The notes below the pieces were generated by a model. The model was not told where the DNA came from, ran no database searches, and saw only the letters and a program-made list of their open reading frames with translations. Of a DNA stretch of 14,292 nucleotides, positions 13,695-14,292 are shown piece by piece; the first letter of the stretch is position 1; each line of letters begins with the position of its first letter. The stretch comes from an uncultured Clostridia bacterium (GTDB lineage: Bacteria; Bacillota; Clostridia; Lachnospirales; Anaerotignaceae): contig CATZIM010000020.1 in NCBI GenBank assembly GCA_958420075.1, forward strand, positions 1 to 14,292, in the 5' to 3' direction. Made by a program: the position numbers and the translations under genes.

Positions 13695-13709
13695 ACGCTG
13701 TTTTATACT
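13681..13709 (+). promoter_or_regulatory. Promoter of the LysR regulator gene
   Basis: On the + strand TTGTAT (13681-13686) and TATACT (13704-13709) are separated by 17 bases, about 40 bases before the LysR start. It faces and overlaps the EamA promoter, and its spacer contains the inverted repeat. Confidence 0.62.
13691..13705. promoter_or_regulatory. Inverted repeat, candidate LysR operator
   Basis: TAAAAC-GCT-GTTTTA is a perfect 6-3-6 inverted repeat of 15 bases, the size and T...A form expected of a LysR recognition site. It sits in the spacer of the LysR promoter and over the -35 box of the EamA promoter, so one bound protein could control both. Confidence 0.6.
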
Positions 13710-13749
13710 ATTATCTATGAAGAATCGTCAAAGATAAGGAGGTCACAAA

Positions 13750-14292
13750 ATGGATTTCAAAAAATGCGAAGCTCTGCTGGCTGCCATCGATACAGGCAGT
13801 TTCACAAAGGCGGCAGAACAGCTCCACTACACCCCTTCCGGCATCAGCCACATGATGACAAATCTGGAGGCAGAACTGGGCTTTCCCCTGCTGTACCGCT
13901 CCAAAACAGGGGTGGTTCCTACGCCCAGCGCGTTAGAATTGATGCCCGTCCTTCGGGAAATGGCAGACTGCGCCAATCGCTTTGAGCAGATTTCCTCCCG
14001 CATCAACGGCTTGCAGACAGGTCGCCTCACCATCGGCGTTTACACCAGCATTGCCACCTGCTGGCTGCCTCCTGTCATCAAAGCTTTTGCCGCATCCTAT
14101 CCCGGCATCCGTATCATATTAAAAGAAGGCATCCATCAGGAACTGGACAGCTTTTTGGAAAACAGACAGGTAGATATCTGCCTTTACAGCGAAAAACCCG
14201 ACAGTCCTTACACATGGATTCCCCTGCGGAAAGACCCTATGATTGCCGTACTGCCGCCGGAGCATCCCATGGCAGGAGAAAAGACTTATCCC
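13750..14292 (+). CDS. LysR family transcriptional regulator, N-terminal part
   Basis: The gene runs off the window; 181 residues are visible of a family usually near 300. The N-terminus MDFKKCEALLAAIDTGSFTK (1-20), then AAEQLHYTPSGISHMM and the wing LEAELGFPLLYRS, is the LysR winged helix-turn-helix, with the recognition helix around SGISHMMTNLEAEL. A linker helix follows, and GRLTIGVYTSIATCWLPPVI starts the periplasmic-binding-like effector domain, at about residue 90. The ATG is eight bases after AAGGAGG. It is divergent from the EamA gene. In this family the regulator commonly represses its own promoter and activates the divergent gene on effector binding. The effector is not known. Confidence 0.92.
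   Translation, partial: MDFKKCEALLAAIDTGSFTKAAEQLHYTPSGISHMMTNLEAELGFPLLYRSKTGVVPTPSALELMPVLREMADCANRFEQISSRINGLQTGRLTIGVYTSIATCWLPPVIKAFAASYPGIRIILKEGIHQELDSFLENRQVDICLYSEKPDSPYTWIPLRKDPMIAVLPPEHPMAGEKTYP

Overview
The window reads as an ordinary chromosomal segment of an anaerobic, low-to-mid GC Gram-positive bacterium of the class Clostridia. The evidence is an oxygen-sensitive class III ribonucleotide reductase (NrdD/NrdG), a T-box leader and a TPP riboswitch that both end in intrinsic terminators, an ECF-type vitamin S-component (ThiW), a lipobox methionine-binding protein, an LCP cell-wall ligase and a CwlD-type amidase, which hints at spore formation. AGGAGG-type ribosome binding sites precede most genes. 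I cannot name genus or species. I see no rRNA, tRNA, CRISPR array, transposase, phage gene or attachment site.

Layout. On the + strand, 2-2187 holds a nucleotide-metabolism operon: the end of nrdD, nrdG overlapping it by one base, a dUTPase gene and a GNAT acetyltransferase gene, closed by a bidirectional terminator near 2193-2239. Everything from 2238 to 13630 is on the - strand, as short transcription units separated by recognisable terminators. Listed from low to high coordinate these are: a DUF1648 membrane protein; metQ-metI-metN behind a T-box leader; an LCP-family protein; thiD-thiW behind a TPP riboswitch; a secreted glycerophosphodiesterase-like protein with a C-terminal stalk-type domain; a DUF1292 protein, a DEAD-box-like helicase with a DEGD box, and a cwlD-like amidase; and an EamA/DMT transporter. 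A LysR regulator gene starts at 13750 on the + strand, divergent from the EamA gene, and runs off the window.

How the genes work together. NrdD/NrdG make deoxyribonucleotides without oxygen and the dUTPase removes dUTP, giving dUMP for dTMP synthesis. MetNIQ imports methionine, and the T-box should allow transcription when a tRNA is uncharged. Its specifier region and its UGGU bulge together fit tRNA-Met. ThiW and ThiD supply thiamine precursors under TPP control. The LysR protein probably controls the divergent EamA transporter from an inverted repeat lying inside both promoters.

I found no convincing undescribed multi-gene system. The best leads are single-gene oddities: the DEGD/SAS helicase, the Cys/His-rich head on the DUF1292 protein, the GDPD-stalk fusion with an altered first catalytic motif, and the overlapping divergent promoter.
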